A stretch of DNA of 64,000 bases from Agapanthus africanus (Eukaryota > Streptophyta > Magnoliopsida > Asparagales > Amaryllidaceae): assembly GCA_030015575.1 (NCBI GenBank), contig CM057350.1, positions 522,342,959 through 522,406,958 on the forward strand. The letters run 5' to 3'. Made by a program: the position numbers and the translations under genes. This document shows positions 44,684 to 55,676 of this stretch, one piece after another. Within the stretch, counting starts at the first letter, position 1; the number at the start of each line of letters is the position of its first letter. The notes beneath the pieces were generated by a model. It had not been told where the DNA came from and ran no database searches. It saw only the letters and a list, made by a program, of their open reading frames with translations.

Positions 44684-45500
44684 TGGCTTTCGAGACCGGT
44701 TGGTTTTGGATTCGCCTGCCTTTCGCTTTTCTTCATTGTCAGACGCATTGAGGACATTAGTATTGCTGAAATTCCCGCTTCTACGGTTGTCGTCCCGCTT
44801 GCTTTTCCAAGTCTTGTCTCTCTGAGAGTCCGGGGTAGACTCTTACTTCGAGCGTTCCAGCATTTGGACTTTCTTGGTTAGCTCTTGAAACGTCTTGAGG
44901 CCTGCTGTACACAAGAATGGGACCATCCAATTGCTGAGGTTCCCAACGAGGAGCTTGACGGACTGGTCCTGCTCCAGCGGCGGTTCTCACTTAACCGTGA
45001 GATTACGCTATCGGGCGATAAAGTCGGTGTTGCTTTCATTCTTCCCCGGCTTGGTCCTCACAAGATCAGTAATGGAGATTTTATCACTGACACTCATGAA
45101 CCTTTACCGAAACAGACACTCCATTTGGGCAAAGGTAATGATGGACCCGTCTGGTATACTAGTGTACCAATCAAAAGCGACACCGGTCAGGCTGTTGACT
45201 AACTGACGAAGAAGGAGCGCATCATTGCCCCCTGTATTTCCGCACGATACTTTAAAGTGGGCGACGTGCTGATTTGCATTTTCCATCCTGTCAAATCTTC
45301 CAAACTTAGGAATGACGTAGCTGCTCGGAAACTCGATCAGATCGTACTGTGCGGGATATGGCCGCCCACTACTGCCAGTTTCTTTCTGAGCTTCAGTTTC
45401 GGCCACCAATGCCTTAACCTTGCTGGTGACCAAATCCATTATCCGATCTTATGTTAGCGGGATAGTGCTATCCGGGGCCAAGGTGTCCCCAGAAGCGGAA
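44684..45500 (-). pseudogene. Gag core (capsid) of element A
   Basis: Frame 45104-45439 holds the retrotransposon gag domain: PYPAQYDLIEFPSSYVIPKF, NANQHVAHFKVSCGNTGG and FDWYTSIPDGSI, aligning with B's PYPGWYDQIRYPPGYTIPKF. After residue 111 the frame is broken; traces of its C-terminal half (DFIARYRNL) follow near 45000. Several stops and frameshifts are present. Confidence 0.78.
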
Positions 45501-46882
45501 TGAGGCCGGCTTTCGTGCGGCTCGACCAATCTTGGACCCAAAGGGACAGGCATCGGCCACTTTGGATTGTCATCATCCGGCTCATGAGTAGAGACTTGTG
45601 CTTGATTGGGAGGCGCTCAAGTAATTTGAGCCGTAAGCTACATCATAACATTCGTTAGGTCGTCAATTTTCGAATAGAGCCTAGCCATCTCTTTATCTTT
45701 GCTCCTGAGCTATTTTCGAAGCTCTTGAAGCAGCACTTGCTCCGCGGTCCTGGGGCGGAAAGTCGGCTCTTCCTCGCTGTCCGAGCTTGACTCTACATGG
45801 ATTGAGGGGTCTTTCTGCCTATCATCCTCATCGAGAAGGTTTTCATCATCCAGCGGAGGCGGTTATTCTTGGAAAGCGGCAACCATATTCAAGCCAAATT
45901 GGGCTTGGGATATGGTGGCCCTATCCTTACTTTTGCTGCGAAGGTTATCGCTGGGGCGCCCATCCGCCATATAGACTGTATGGATAACATATCCAACCGT
46001 CTTTTTATTATTGGCGGCTGATTTCACGGATTGCCGTCTTGACCTTCCTGTTTCGGTAACGGGCAGTCGACTGAAGGCGGCTGGCCTGGTCGGATTATTG
46101 AATGGTGCTGACGCTTTCTTTTTGGTTTTGCCCCGCTGTTTTTGCGCGGCACAGAGCGCCTGGTAGACTCTTGAAGAGACAGTGTCATACTTTTTCTGTT
46201 GGGGCCCGGACACGTCTCTTTGTAGCAATATTCGGACCGCTGTCTTCTTGATTCTGGCGGTCATGGCAGTTTTCTGAACCCACCTCAGAGGTTCGAAAGA
46301 ATTGCTGATTTTTACGGTCGATTCAGCCGACGTCGCAGGGTGACTCTGCTCTTAGAATCTCACAAGATTCCACTTGGCCGGAGTCCTAGCCCTCTTGTTG
46401 GCTCGATACCTGAGCCGCTTCTGTCTCAGCCTTTCTGTTTTGAGCACTTGGCTGGTTACAGCTCTTCGGGAAGCCACCGTAGACCGGCCGATGGAGGGCT
46501 TTGGAGATACGTTTGATTGTGCATTTGTTGGAGTTGTCACCTGAGCTCATCCACAACGTTTGATGTTGCCCTTTGTACCGGAAGTCTTGCCCCCAGCTGG
46601 AGCACCAAAGAGTCGTTCAGACACCGTCTTAAGTTTCGGTTGTGGTGCTTTAGCGATCACAACATTCGGCCTCTTGCCTCTTGAGACCGGCTTGGCCACC
46701 TGTTTTGCCGGCTTTTCTGCCAGATGAGCGCTTTCGGCAGGGTAGATGATGACGGAACCAAATTAGTGGAGCAGTTCCTCCCACTGTCGACTGAGGCTTG
46801 CGGGGAGAACCACACGAGCATTGATCTTGACCACGTACGGAATCGGGGTCGCATCAAAAGCTGGATCCATCTTAGGAGACAT
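45501..46882 (-). pseudogene. N-terminal gag region of element A
   Basis: The polyprotein likely starts at the ATG at 46882-46880, about 115 bp after the primer-binding site. Its N-terminal part includes VVKINARVVLPASL and TVSERLFGAPAGGK, then (45863-46264) a basic region and GYVIHTVYMADGRPS, a motif also found in B (MVYIVYMASGKEE). In-frame stops occur about 40 and 110 codons after the start. The function of this region is not known to me. Confidence 0.65.
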
Positions 46883-46998
46883 TGTCGTTGAAAGTTGATT
46901 GCTGCACGGAAAAAAAATATTATTTCAGTACAAACATCGGCATATATGTTAAATGAGTTCGCATGAACACTTGACCCGAGATATGGGAGGAGAAAAAG

Positions 46999-47016
46999 GT
47001 CCCACCGGGCGTGCCA
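46999..47016 (-). other. Primer-binding site of element A
   Basis: The minus strand reads TGGCACGCCCGGTGGGAC, beginning with TGG (complement of CCA) five bases after the LTR end. It is identical over 18 nt to the site in element B. I cannot name the tRNA from memory. Confidence 0.82.
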
Positions 47017-47292
47017 GAATCTGTAGGGTGTTTTTCGTCACCCCATTGAGATGGGAATACAACTTTTCAGGCATACTACAGATTCTTCCTGCCTAGGATA
47101 GGCTGGGGTTTATTGATTGTGGGGATCCGAATCTCCGGCAGCCGCGGACTAAGCTACCGTTAATTACCCCTCGTCTTGGGAGCGAGAGAACCTCCGATTA
47201 ACGGGTCAAACAGGTCATGTGAACTCAACATGCAGTGTTGTGTTTTGAAGGGGTTTTGGATATATCGGGGGCCCCGCAGAGTTTTTACGGGG

Positions 47293-47297
47293 GTCCC
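47293..47297. repeat. Left target-site duplication of solo LTR E
   Basis: GTCCC, repeated at 50931-50935. Joining across it restores GGGGGTCCCGCTACCCGG as in the left LTR. Confidence 0.93.
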
Positions 47298-50200
47298 TGT
47301 CACGCCCCGCTTCCCAAAATACGGAAAACGAGGGGTTGACAAGGCCAGCCATGCTCCTACGGTCAAGGAAATATCCTGCCGTAGTCACACTTCGGCTTCT
47401 AGCTTTACGTGGTAATCAGAAAAACAATGCACAGGTAATGAGGAATGCAGTAACTGAAATAAAGCAAATACAAAGGAACTAACCGGAAGGAGATCAAGGG
47501 GATATAGCTCTGAGTAGCTGATCAATATGTCCGCGATGTCTTCGAGGTACGTCTGATCCTGATCCAAGCTAGATCCACTTCTCACTCTGAGCATGCATAC
47601 TCAGGTCGTCAGAGCGACACGATAGCAATATAAATATATAGATGCACGTGGCAACTCGAACAGTGATAATAGATATATATAACAATAAATCAAGACGGTA
47701 AAGATATGAACATGCAGTAACCAATGCAGTGTCTAGTAGATCAGGTGAACAGTAAAGCAGTAAAAATAGTATGCCAGGTATGTCAACACAGTAAATAATG
47801 TATATCAATGCCATTATCCCTATCAGTCTCTAAGTCTCACTGTACAGGTCACTAAGCCTATCGTCAGTCCAAGTGTAAGAGTCAACCACTCGCGGGTGTC
47901 CTCCACCCAAGGGTAGGACCCAAGGGCAAGGGACCATGGGCCCAAAATGTAACTCACGGTAATAATCATGTACCCTGTAAATCTCCATATATCTCCATAT
48001 ATATAAGCCGGCATGGGACTCCCGAGATTCTGTTGAACTCACACTCAAACTACCCCACACCCCATGGTCTACATCAAACGCTAACCATAACCTCAAATAC
48101 CAGTCGGTTCATGACAAGTCTACGCGAGAACTGGAGACAAGATCTCCATCAAGCACGTCCCGACTAATACCCAAGGTAAATGGGCAGTGTCTGGTGCCTT
48201 ATCTGTGACACCCATGCAAGAGCTTCCATAAGTGTCCCATACCACTTATAGTCACACTTACACACGTCCCACAGACGTCGACAATGCAATAGAATAATAG
48301 GGTTCACTGATTGTGTACAAGTACGTGTCACTTTCACTTATCTACTTATGCACGAACACTAACGTACTTGCCACAATCATCACTAATACCTAACACTGGG
48401 TAATGCACATGATCACTAAGTTATCAATGCAGTGACATATGTATGATATGATAAGAAAACAGTATGTAAAGCATGATTAAGATGTCATAAATCTGTATCC
48501 TACCACTTGCATAATTTATCATAAATAATATTGCCAAAATTTAGTGAAGCAATGAACAGAGGATAAGTAGTATGTGTGATTATCTATCCAGCAAATTTGG
48601 TTTCAAGTCAACCGGGTTTCCGGATCGCTAGATATGGCCATTTCATTTTAAGCGTTCACTGCTGGAAATCCGGTTTCTGAATCGGAAGTCCGTTTCGCAA
48701 CGCATTTCAATCCCAGTTGGGATCAGAATTTAGCGACGCTACATTTGAATGAAACCTAGGGTTTCCAATAAGATTTTCAACGCAACAGATGGATCCATCT
48801 GAATCACGTCTGTACGTCAGGAGTTATACACTGTTCAATATTAGTATGTCAATTCTGGTTCTGTTGGGACTGTTATACGTCCCCATCTTTTAAATTACAG
48901 ATTAAATAGAAAACGACGATGAAACAGAATGAAACCACTTGTGTTATCTAGCTAACAGTTTCAACTTTAATAAACTGCAAAGTTCCGCAACATACGAGTT
49001 CAGGAAAACAGATGGCACACATTATGGAACAGTAAACAGTAACCAGAGTCGCTCTGGACTGCAGTCCAGAGTCGCACTCCGATCCAAATATTGTCACAAT
49101 TTAAGTACAGAAACCATTGGAAACTTGCATAAGGTTATAGTTCGTCAAGTCGGCTTCGATTTAAGCCCTCGAACGCATCATTCCAGCATACACATAATTT
49201 ATGGTAATTTTAACGGTTTTCAAATACGGGAAAGTTTCCAGTTTTACAGGTATATTTGGGGGTAATCATTTTAGTCATTAACAGTCGTATTTTCCAGTGA
49301 AATTTGTACAAGGTATTCATCACTACAAGGGCCAGCATAGACAATCCAATTCCATCAAATTAGATGAATATTTTCATTGGGATCATGCATCGAACAAGTA
49401 AATCGTATAAGTTATCCTGAATTGTAATATTGCAATTTATACGAATTGAGTTTGTAACATAAATAGATTAGCATGTAGCAAGTAAAGTACTTGCCTGGAG
49501 ACGTTGAATTGATGGCACGACAGCGAAGGAAATGGTGACACGGCTTGGGCACGAAGTAGCAACAACGCGACGAGTCTCGGCTGGGCTTGGGCTTGGCTCG
49601 AGTTTGGTGACGGGCTGTTACGGCTAGGCATTGGGTGAGACGAGGCGAAGGTGCTCGTATAGCAGAGAGAGTGAGGACAGAGAACATTGAGAGAGAGAGA
49701 GCAGAGAACAGAGAGAGAGAGAGAGAGAACAGGTAGAGAGAACAGAGAGAGAGAGAGAGAGAACAGAGAGATTGAGAGAGAGGGAGTGTAACAGAGAGAG
49801 AGAATTAGAGAGAGGGGGAGAGTGAGAAAGAGAGAGAGAGAAGTAAGGAGAGGGAGATTGAGAGAGGGGGGAGAGGTAGAGAGGGACAGTAAGATATGGA
49901 GAGAGACTGAGAGAGATATTGAGAGAGAGAGCTCGGCGGTGATGAGGAGGTGGTGCTCGGGTCGACGAGGCGACTCGGGGCAGCAAGGGAGCTCGTCGGC
50001 GTCGAGGTCGGTGATGGGGCTGGCAGTGGATTGGAGCTCGAGAGAGGGGCTCGGCTGAGAGGAAGGTGGGGTGATGAGGGAGGAGGTCGTGTGATTCGTC
50101 GTCATCGTCGTCGTCAAGGGAGCGGGGGAGGCTCGGTGACAGAGGGCGTGCAGGGGCTCGAGCTCTACTGTGGGTTGGGTATGCAGGCGAGGGGTGGAGT

Positions 50201-50930
50201 AGTGGGCGAAGAGAAGAGAGATGTGAGGGAGGACGACGAGGGGATTATGGGTGGTCGTCGTCGTCGGTGGGATGAGCGGAGTTAGGTGCTCGGTGGTAAG
50301 GGGATGCAGGTGAGTTTTTGGGTGAACGAGGGAGATTTTGAGAGATTTTGGATCTTGAGGGTGAGAGAGAAAGGAGGCGACGAGGGGTTAGAGAGGGGAG
50401 TGCGCAACGTGGGGTAACGGCGCATGACGTGGGCGTGGGCTTGGGGTGCGGCAAGGTGAGCGGGAAAAGAAACTAGCCATTGAAGAAGAAGGAGAAAGGT
50501 AGTTGGGCCGGGTTGGGTTGGGGTGAGCGGCGCGGGCCGTTGGGCTTGGAGAAAAAAAAGGGTTAAATAATTTAAATTCTATTTTATTTTCAACGTGGGC
50601 TGAGGAGGGTGTAGGCTGGTGGAGAGAAAAAGAAATTAAGTTTATTTTTAAAAAAAAGGAATGGGCTGAGGGAATGAGTTGGGTTTAATTTTTAATAAAT
50701 AAAAAGAAATGGGCTGAGGGATTTACTGCTGGGCTGGGGCTTTAAATAAATTTAGGGTTTTAGATTTTTAAATGAAGAATGGGCTGAGGAATTATAGAAA
50801 TAGAAAAGTAAAGATTTAGGGTTTGGTGATTAATGGGGTTATAAAATGAATAAATAATTATAAATAAAACAAAAATTTTATAAGTTAAAGAGAATACGGA
50901 TATTGATATAAAAAGAGGCTGGGTATTACA
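47298..50930 (-). mobile_element. Solo LTR E, Del/Tekay-like, 3633 bp
   Basis: The minus strand starts TGTAATACCCAGCC and ends GCGGGGCGTGACA, the pattern of Del/Tekay-type LTRs and parallel to element C. GTCCC flanks both sides. No internal region is present. The LTR contains a long CT/GA microsatellite; open frames there are low-complexity. It is not closely similar to the LTR of C. Confidence 0.88.
49662..49940. repeat. GA/CT microsatellite in solo LTR E
   Basis: About 280 bp of interrupted (GA)n on the plus strand. It yields serine/leucine-rich open frames on the minus strand that I do not take as genes. Confidence 0.92.
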
Positions 50931-52274
50931 GTCCCGCTACCCGGATAGCTGGCTGGGGGTCAAGGGGGCTAGCGGCCTCCTTGCGGGGTGCGGGACAGCG
51001 CCCCGTTAGAAATTTTTTTCTAACGGGGACAGTGTTGTGGAGTATGTGTGTGTGTGTATACATATATATATAAATAAAAATAAAAGAGGAAAAGCGCCAA
51101 AAGGACGCGTGGGGCAGAGCGCCAGCGCCCCACGTGCCTGGTATGGGGGCGCTGGGCGCCAAAGCACCGGCACCCCACGTGCTTGGCACGCGGACGCTAA
51201 GCGTCAGCAGCAGAATGGACTTAGACCCTGCACTGGGAGCTGTGCTCCCGATTTGACTTTTGGAGTTGAACTCCTGACAAGAAAGACTTTTTCTCTCTTT
51301 TTTTTATGGAGTTAAACTCCCAGGAACTTTGATTTGTGGAGTTAAACTCCAAGAAATCCTTGTAAATGCTCAAGGGGACCCCTTTCTTCTCCCCTGGGCC
51401 TTGGATCTTTCTCAAAATGGGATCTCTGGAGATGGGTCTCCTTCCTTCTCTTCTGTCGGCCGGATCTTGGAGAACAAGAGGGGGTGAGATTTAGAAATCT
51501 CCCCTTTTTGAGATCTAATGGAAGATCCGAGCTCCCTTTGGTGGGTTTTGTTGTGGAAAACTATTTATTTTTAGAAAAGGAAGAGTAAAACTCTTGATTT
51601 AATTGAAAATGGAAAGAAGGTTTTAGAACCTTAAGGAAGGAGAAGGAGCACAGACCCTAATTTTTTTTAGAGAGAAAAAAGTTGTTGTTTCCCCAAATCA
51701 GAGAAAAGCTCTGTTTGAAATTTAAATTTCAAATTGAAGCAACGCTTTAGATGCAGCGCCAAGTGCGTTGCGCCGTAAGCAGCGCACCACGTGTAAGACA
51801 CGGATGCGCTAGCGTTAGGTGCGTTGCGCTCTAGGTAGTGCATCACGCGTAAGACACGGATGCGCTAGCGCTAGGTGCGCTGCGCTCTGAGAAGCGCACC
51901 ACGTGCAAAGCACGGGTGCGCTAGCGCTGGAATTAAAAGCCTCCCACCGTTAGATCAAAAGATCTAATAATAATGATAAATCATTAATTAATCAGAATTA
52001 AACTCTGTTAAGGAAAGATTCCTCAAAATCTTTCTAAATAATAAGATTGTGCTCTGTAAATCAGAGCACCGTTGGATCAATGATCCAATGGTAAATAAAA
52101 ATTACCAAAAGACAGAATAAATTCTGTATGGAAAGATTTTCTAATCTTGTTAAAAACAAGAAGATTGCCTTCTGTAAAACAGAAACCCTAGGATCAGGGA
52201 TCCAATGGTGGGGAAATATCCCCAAATCAATCAGAGAAAGATCTCTTTAACTGATTCAACAAATCAGCCTACCC

Positions 52275-52282
52275 TATAAAAA
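52275..52282 (+). promoter_or_regulatory. TATA box of element B LTR
   Basis: TATAAAAA in CCCTATAAAAAGGCC, a good plant TATA context. It suggests transcription starts near 52305-52315. Confidence 0.65.
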
Positions 52283-52340
52283 GGCCCCTAGACTTCAAGT
52301 CTCAGAGAGAGACATAGAGATATAGAAAAAGAGAGAGAAA

Positions 52341-52355
52341 CCCCCCCCCCCCCCC
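52341..52355. repeat. C15 homopolymer
   Basis: Fifteen C in a row about 60 bp after the TATA box, within the predicted transcript start region. Confidence 0.9.
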
Positions 52356-53439
52356 AAACTTTGAGAAACTCAAAGATAAAGAGCAAGCTCTTACAAGAAG
52401 ATCCTTCTTCAAGGTAAAATGATAATGATGAACATAAAGATGAAATCATCTCATAAAAAGAAGAATTTACTTCTTTAAAGATCATAGATCTACAAGACCA
52501 AGGTCTTTCATAAAAAGATCAAGAGATCTCATCATAAAATAAAAAAGAAGAAGAACATAATTCTTCTCACAGATCATGGATCTATAAAGGTAAAGCTTTT
52601 AATCAATATAAGAGATTGGAAATATCTCCTGCAGAATGAGAACTGTTGTTCTTAGATCTTGAGACAAAGTCTCTTTTAAAAGAACATAAATTTGTTTCCC
52701 AGATCATAAAATTGATCAACTGCGCTTCTGCGCTATCTGGACTGGCGCTCAGCGCCAAATGCGCCACATGTCAATCACGTATGCGCCAATTAACAACTTG
52801 CGCTTTGCGCTTCTGAAATAGCGCACTGCGCTCATGTGCTGGCGCTCGGCGCCAAGCGCACCACGTGTCACTCACGTGTGCGCCAATAAACTAAAAGCGC
52901 AATGCGCTCATGGATTAGCGCTCAGCGCTCATAAACTGGCATCATGCGCTCATCATCTGGCGCCTAGCGCTGAGTGCGACACATGTCCCTTACATGTGCG
53001 CTACTTGGCAGAAGCACACTGCGCTTTTTGATTGGTGCAAAGCGTCTAGCGCACCACGTGTCACGCTGACAGAACATAAATTATTCTTTAAAAAGCCCAG
53101 AGCTCTGATGAATGCTCTGCATTCAATAAAAGACAAAAATATTGTCAAGATATAAATCAGTGCTTAGCATTGTTAAAAGGGCCAAGCCCAAATAAAGGCT
53201 CAACAGCCCAAAATAAAATGTTAAATATTTTAACCTGATTAGACTTAGCCCAAGATTAGCCATAAGTCCTCAACTCATATTAATTGAGCTCATCTGCTCA
53301 TAAATATGTTAACAGATCTTAGCCCCAAATTGGACTACAGATCTTTCAACCAACTCACATCGGTTCGAGAGTACATCTCTTTATTCCTCTGATATTTGTC
53401 GTTGTAATCCTTCAACGTCTTCAGAGAGGTGACGGGTCC

Positions 53440-53690
53440 CGACAACCAAACATTCCACGGACTGTGGGGTTCTTTAAAGCCCATGGACTATGATGTCCTT
53501 AACCTTGACTGTGGGGTCTTTAAACTCACGGACTATGATGTCCTTAACCTTGACTGTGAGGTCTTTAAACTCACGGACTATGATGTCCTTAACCTGGACC
53601 GAGATGTCCTTAAACTAACATTGGACCGAGATGTCCTTAAACTAACAATCGACCGCAATGTCCCTAAACTAAACAATAGAGCCCAATTGC
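53440..53690 (+). repeat. Tandem array with G(G)AC-N6-GTC(C) cores, LTR of B
   Basis: Units such as GGACTATGATGTCC, GACTGTGGGGTC, GGACCGAGATGTCC and GACCGCAATGTC are separated by TTAA(A)CT-type spacers. It is the counterpart of 1540-1890 in solo LTR F. Confidence 0.85.
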
Positions 53691-54233
53691 TCTCTTGTTG
53701 GATCTAAATGATCCTGTTAAATTGATCTTAGTCTAGAAATTGGACTAACGTATTCTTAACAAACGTTTAAGTTGATCTTAGTCTCAAATGAGACTAACGT
53801 ATCCTTAAACCCAACCCCCAAACCCAAATCTAAGAAGATACGGATTTGGACTAATCCACGCCCTACGGGCGACAACACAAATTAGTCTCCGTATACAATC
53901 CATGGGTAACCAAAAACAAAACAAACATCCACGATACGAAGTGACCATCTGGAGAAGGAGAAAGTTGTTACCGCGATACGGTAGCGTAATTAACTGCAGG
54001 GGCTTGCGCCTATAGGGAGAAGTGTCCCTACAATCAAAAACCTCTCAAATGAGGGGGAATCTGACGAAGTTTGTTATATCGGCCGCATCCGTTTAAACCT
54101 TCGATATACGGTGTCATAAATCAACTTGGCATCTTCAGAGAAGTGGAGGGATAGCACCAATTAGCATTTGCCCACGAATTTTAGGCCTGACGTCCCAACG
54201 TCCCGGTCGCTTCTTTCGGCGGGGAACAGATTT

Positions 54234-54251
54234 TGGCACGCCCGGTGGGAC
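54234..54251 (+). other. Primer-binding site of element B
   Basis: TGGCACGCCCGGTGGGAC, five bases after the LTR end; identical to that of A. Confidence 0.82.
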
Positions 54252-54515
54252 ATTTTCCTCTTTCCACTCCACACTTCGTGTGTCGTGTTCGCGAACGAAT
54301 CGCGATTTGCTATAGTTGCCCTTGGGTTCGAGGTACTAAGATTTGGTGTCTTGCTCGGTGCAGAAAACGAAAGATCATTGGCGTCTACCTGCACAAAATG
54401 TTCCAGCTGCAACTGCAACTCCCGTTCCGCCCCATCTGGGGGTGTAACCTACGGCCCCCAAGCGGCCTCCCTTTTCATGATGCCGGTAGAGCAAGTAAAG
54501 TAGGCTACCACCGGG

Positions 54516-55646
54516 TTGTTCTTCGGGACCATGCTCCCACCAGTGAACGTTAGCATCCCGCTGCCGCAAGAAGCGCAGAAGAAGTCGGTCTTTGATCAGC
54601 TCACTACCACCACGACCCATCTCAACGGGTCATCCAATGCCAAGCCGACAGCATCAGTCTTCGATAGGCTGAGCCTGAACTCCAATGGGCCCATCAAGAA
54701 GCCCACGATACCTGAAGCGGCCATCCCAAAACGGATACCCATTCCTAATCTCGAGGTCACTAAAGAAGCTTCTCCCGTCAAAGGATCGGTCTTTACAAGG
54801 CTGGCCACTCCGGCTCCCGTTCCTGCTCAAAGGTCTGTCTTTGACAGATTGGATACTGCTGCTCAACGGGCGTCGGTCTTCAAGAGGTTGGTACCAGCAG
54901 CACCTGACCAGAACAGGGGGCATGACAAAGCCATCCCCATAGCTGAACCAACACCATCTGCACGACATGCTCGCCGTCGTCACTGACGCCGAGTAAGGAA
55001 GGCTAGGGGCAGCTCTCCGTCTGGATTTACTCCACCAGCTCCAACGGTGGAGATCGATGCTGCTGTTCCAACCGGGAACAGCTTTGAACTGCTTAACAAG
55101 GCGCGTAGGAACTCTCTTACTGCAGTGCTGAAAAGATCTCCTCCACCCGTGGAGAATGCACCAAAGGCGAAGCCAGAACAGCCCCCCCAGCGGCTTTCTT
55201 CCAAAATTTTCAAAGTCTGGCGACAGGTCCAGGAATCAGTGATTGACCAAGGCTACTCTCGTCGACCAAAGAAACTCAAAGCTTAGCAAGAAAAGAGTCG
55301 TCTCGTGGTACCACAAAAGACATCATCCATCTGGGTGCCCGCCGCAACGGCTCCCTCAACATCAACCGCTAAAAAAAGAAGGAGGCCAGAGAAAGCCCCC
55401 GTGACCACGGCAAACCACAAGGACGTTGAATCTAAACGTCCTAAGTCTGGAGGCATGATGGTGTATATTGTTTATATGGCTTCCGGAAAAGAGGAGAGCC
55501 ATGCTTCTACGGGTCATCGACCGCTTACCCGATCGATAACGAGGGCTTAGGAACAACAGCAGCAGAAACTTCAGGAGATGCTGACTGCAATGGCCGCACT
55601 TACTGGGTCAAAAGAAAATCCAGAGACCTCAGAGCAGCGTCAGGAA
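54516..55646 (+). pseudogene. N-terminal gag region of element B with SVFDRL repeats
   Basis: One frame runs from 54516 to 55646, crossed by stops at 54984 (TGA), 55284 (TAG), 55548 (TAG) and ending at 55647 (TAA). The first part repeats a short motif five times: SVFDQL, SVFDRL, SVFTRL, SVFDRL, SVFKRL (54580-54900). The second part is basic and proline-rich, followed by MVYIVYMASGKEE, shared with A. It precedes the gag core, so it is probably an N-terminal extension of gag. Its function is unknown to me. The natural start could be 54516 or the later ATG at 54531. Confidence 0.68.
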
Positions 55647-55676
55647 TAAGAAACTGATACCAAGTTCCTCCGAAGA

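Larger units (their letters stand above)
13611..51685 (-). mobile_element. Tat-like Ty3/Gypsy element A, hosts B, C, D and E
   Basis: This minus-strand element has its 3' LTR on the left (13611-14963), polypurine tract at 14964-14975, coding region in two blocks (17215-19567 and 41229-46882), primer-binding site at 46999-47016, and 5' LTR from 47022. The right LTR is broken by solo LTR E and then by element B at 51686, so its outer end is beyond the window. The order gag, protease, RT, RNase H, archaeal-type RNase H, integrase is that of Tat-lineage elements. Element C lies exactly inside the RT frame, which joins again across its TCCTT duplication. Several stops and frameshifts show it is inactive. 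Confidence 0.9.
47022..51685 (-). repeat. Right (5') LTR of element A, broken by E and B
   Basis: On the plus strand it starts TGTAGGGTG at 47022. It is interrupted by solo LTR E (47298-50930) and truncated at 51686 by element B; the rest lies past the window. The 1026 visible bases match 13611-14600. Confidence 0.88.
51695..53060 (+). repeat. Chain of short inverted repeats in LTR of B
   Basis: Arms of 5-10 bp and loops of 0-7 nt follow one another. Examples: TTTGAAATTT/AAATTTCAAA near 51714, GTGCTCTG-TAAAT-CAGAGCAC (52049-52069), TTGGATCA-A-TGATCCAA (52072-52088), TGGTAA/TTACCA (52089-52107), CAGAAT-AA-ATTCTG (52113-52126), AAGACC-AA-GGTCTT near 52496, GAGAC-AAA-GTCTC near 52661, then GC-rich ones such as GGCGC-TCA-GCGCC near 52743. 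Some abut with one or two bases between them. Confidence 0.85.
51686..54228 (+). repeat. 5' LTR of element B, 2543 bp
   Basis: Termini TGTTTCCCC and GGGGAACA. The 3' 800 bp match solo LTR F (reverse complement of 696-1500); the rest differs in sequence but is built in the same way from short inverted repeats. Confidence 0.88.

Noticed and set aside
49437..50117. 226-codon minus-strand frame rich in serine and leucine
   Set aside because: It is a low-complexity translation of the GA/CT tract in solo LTR E; no domain.
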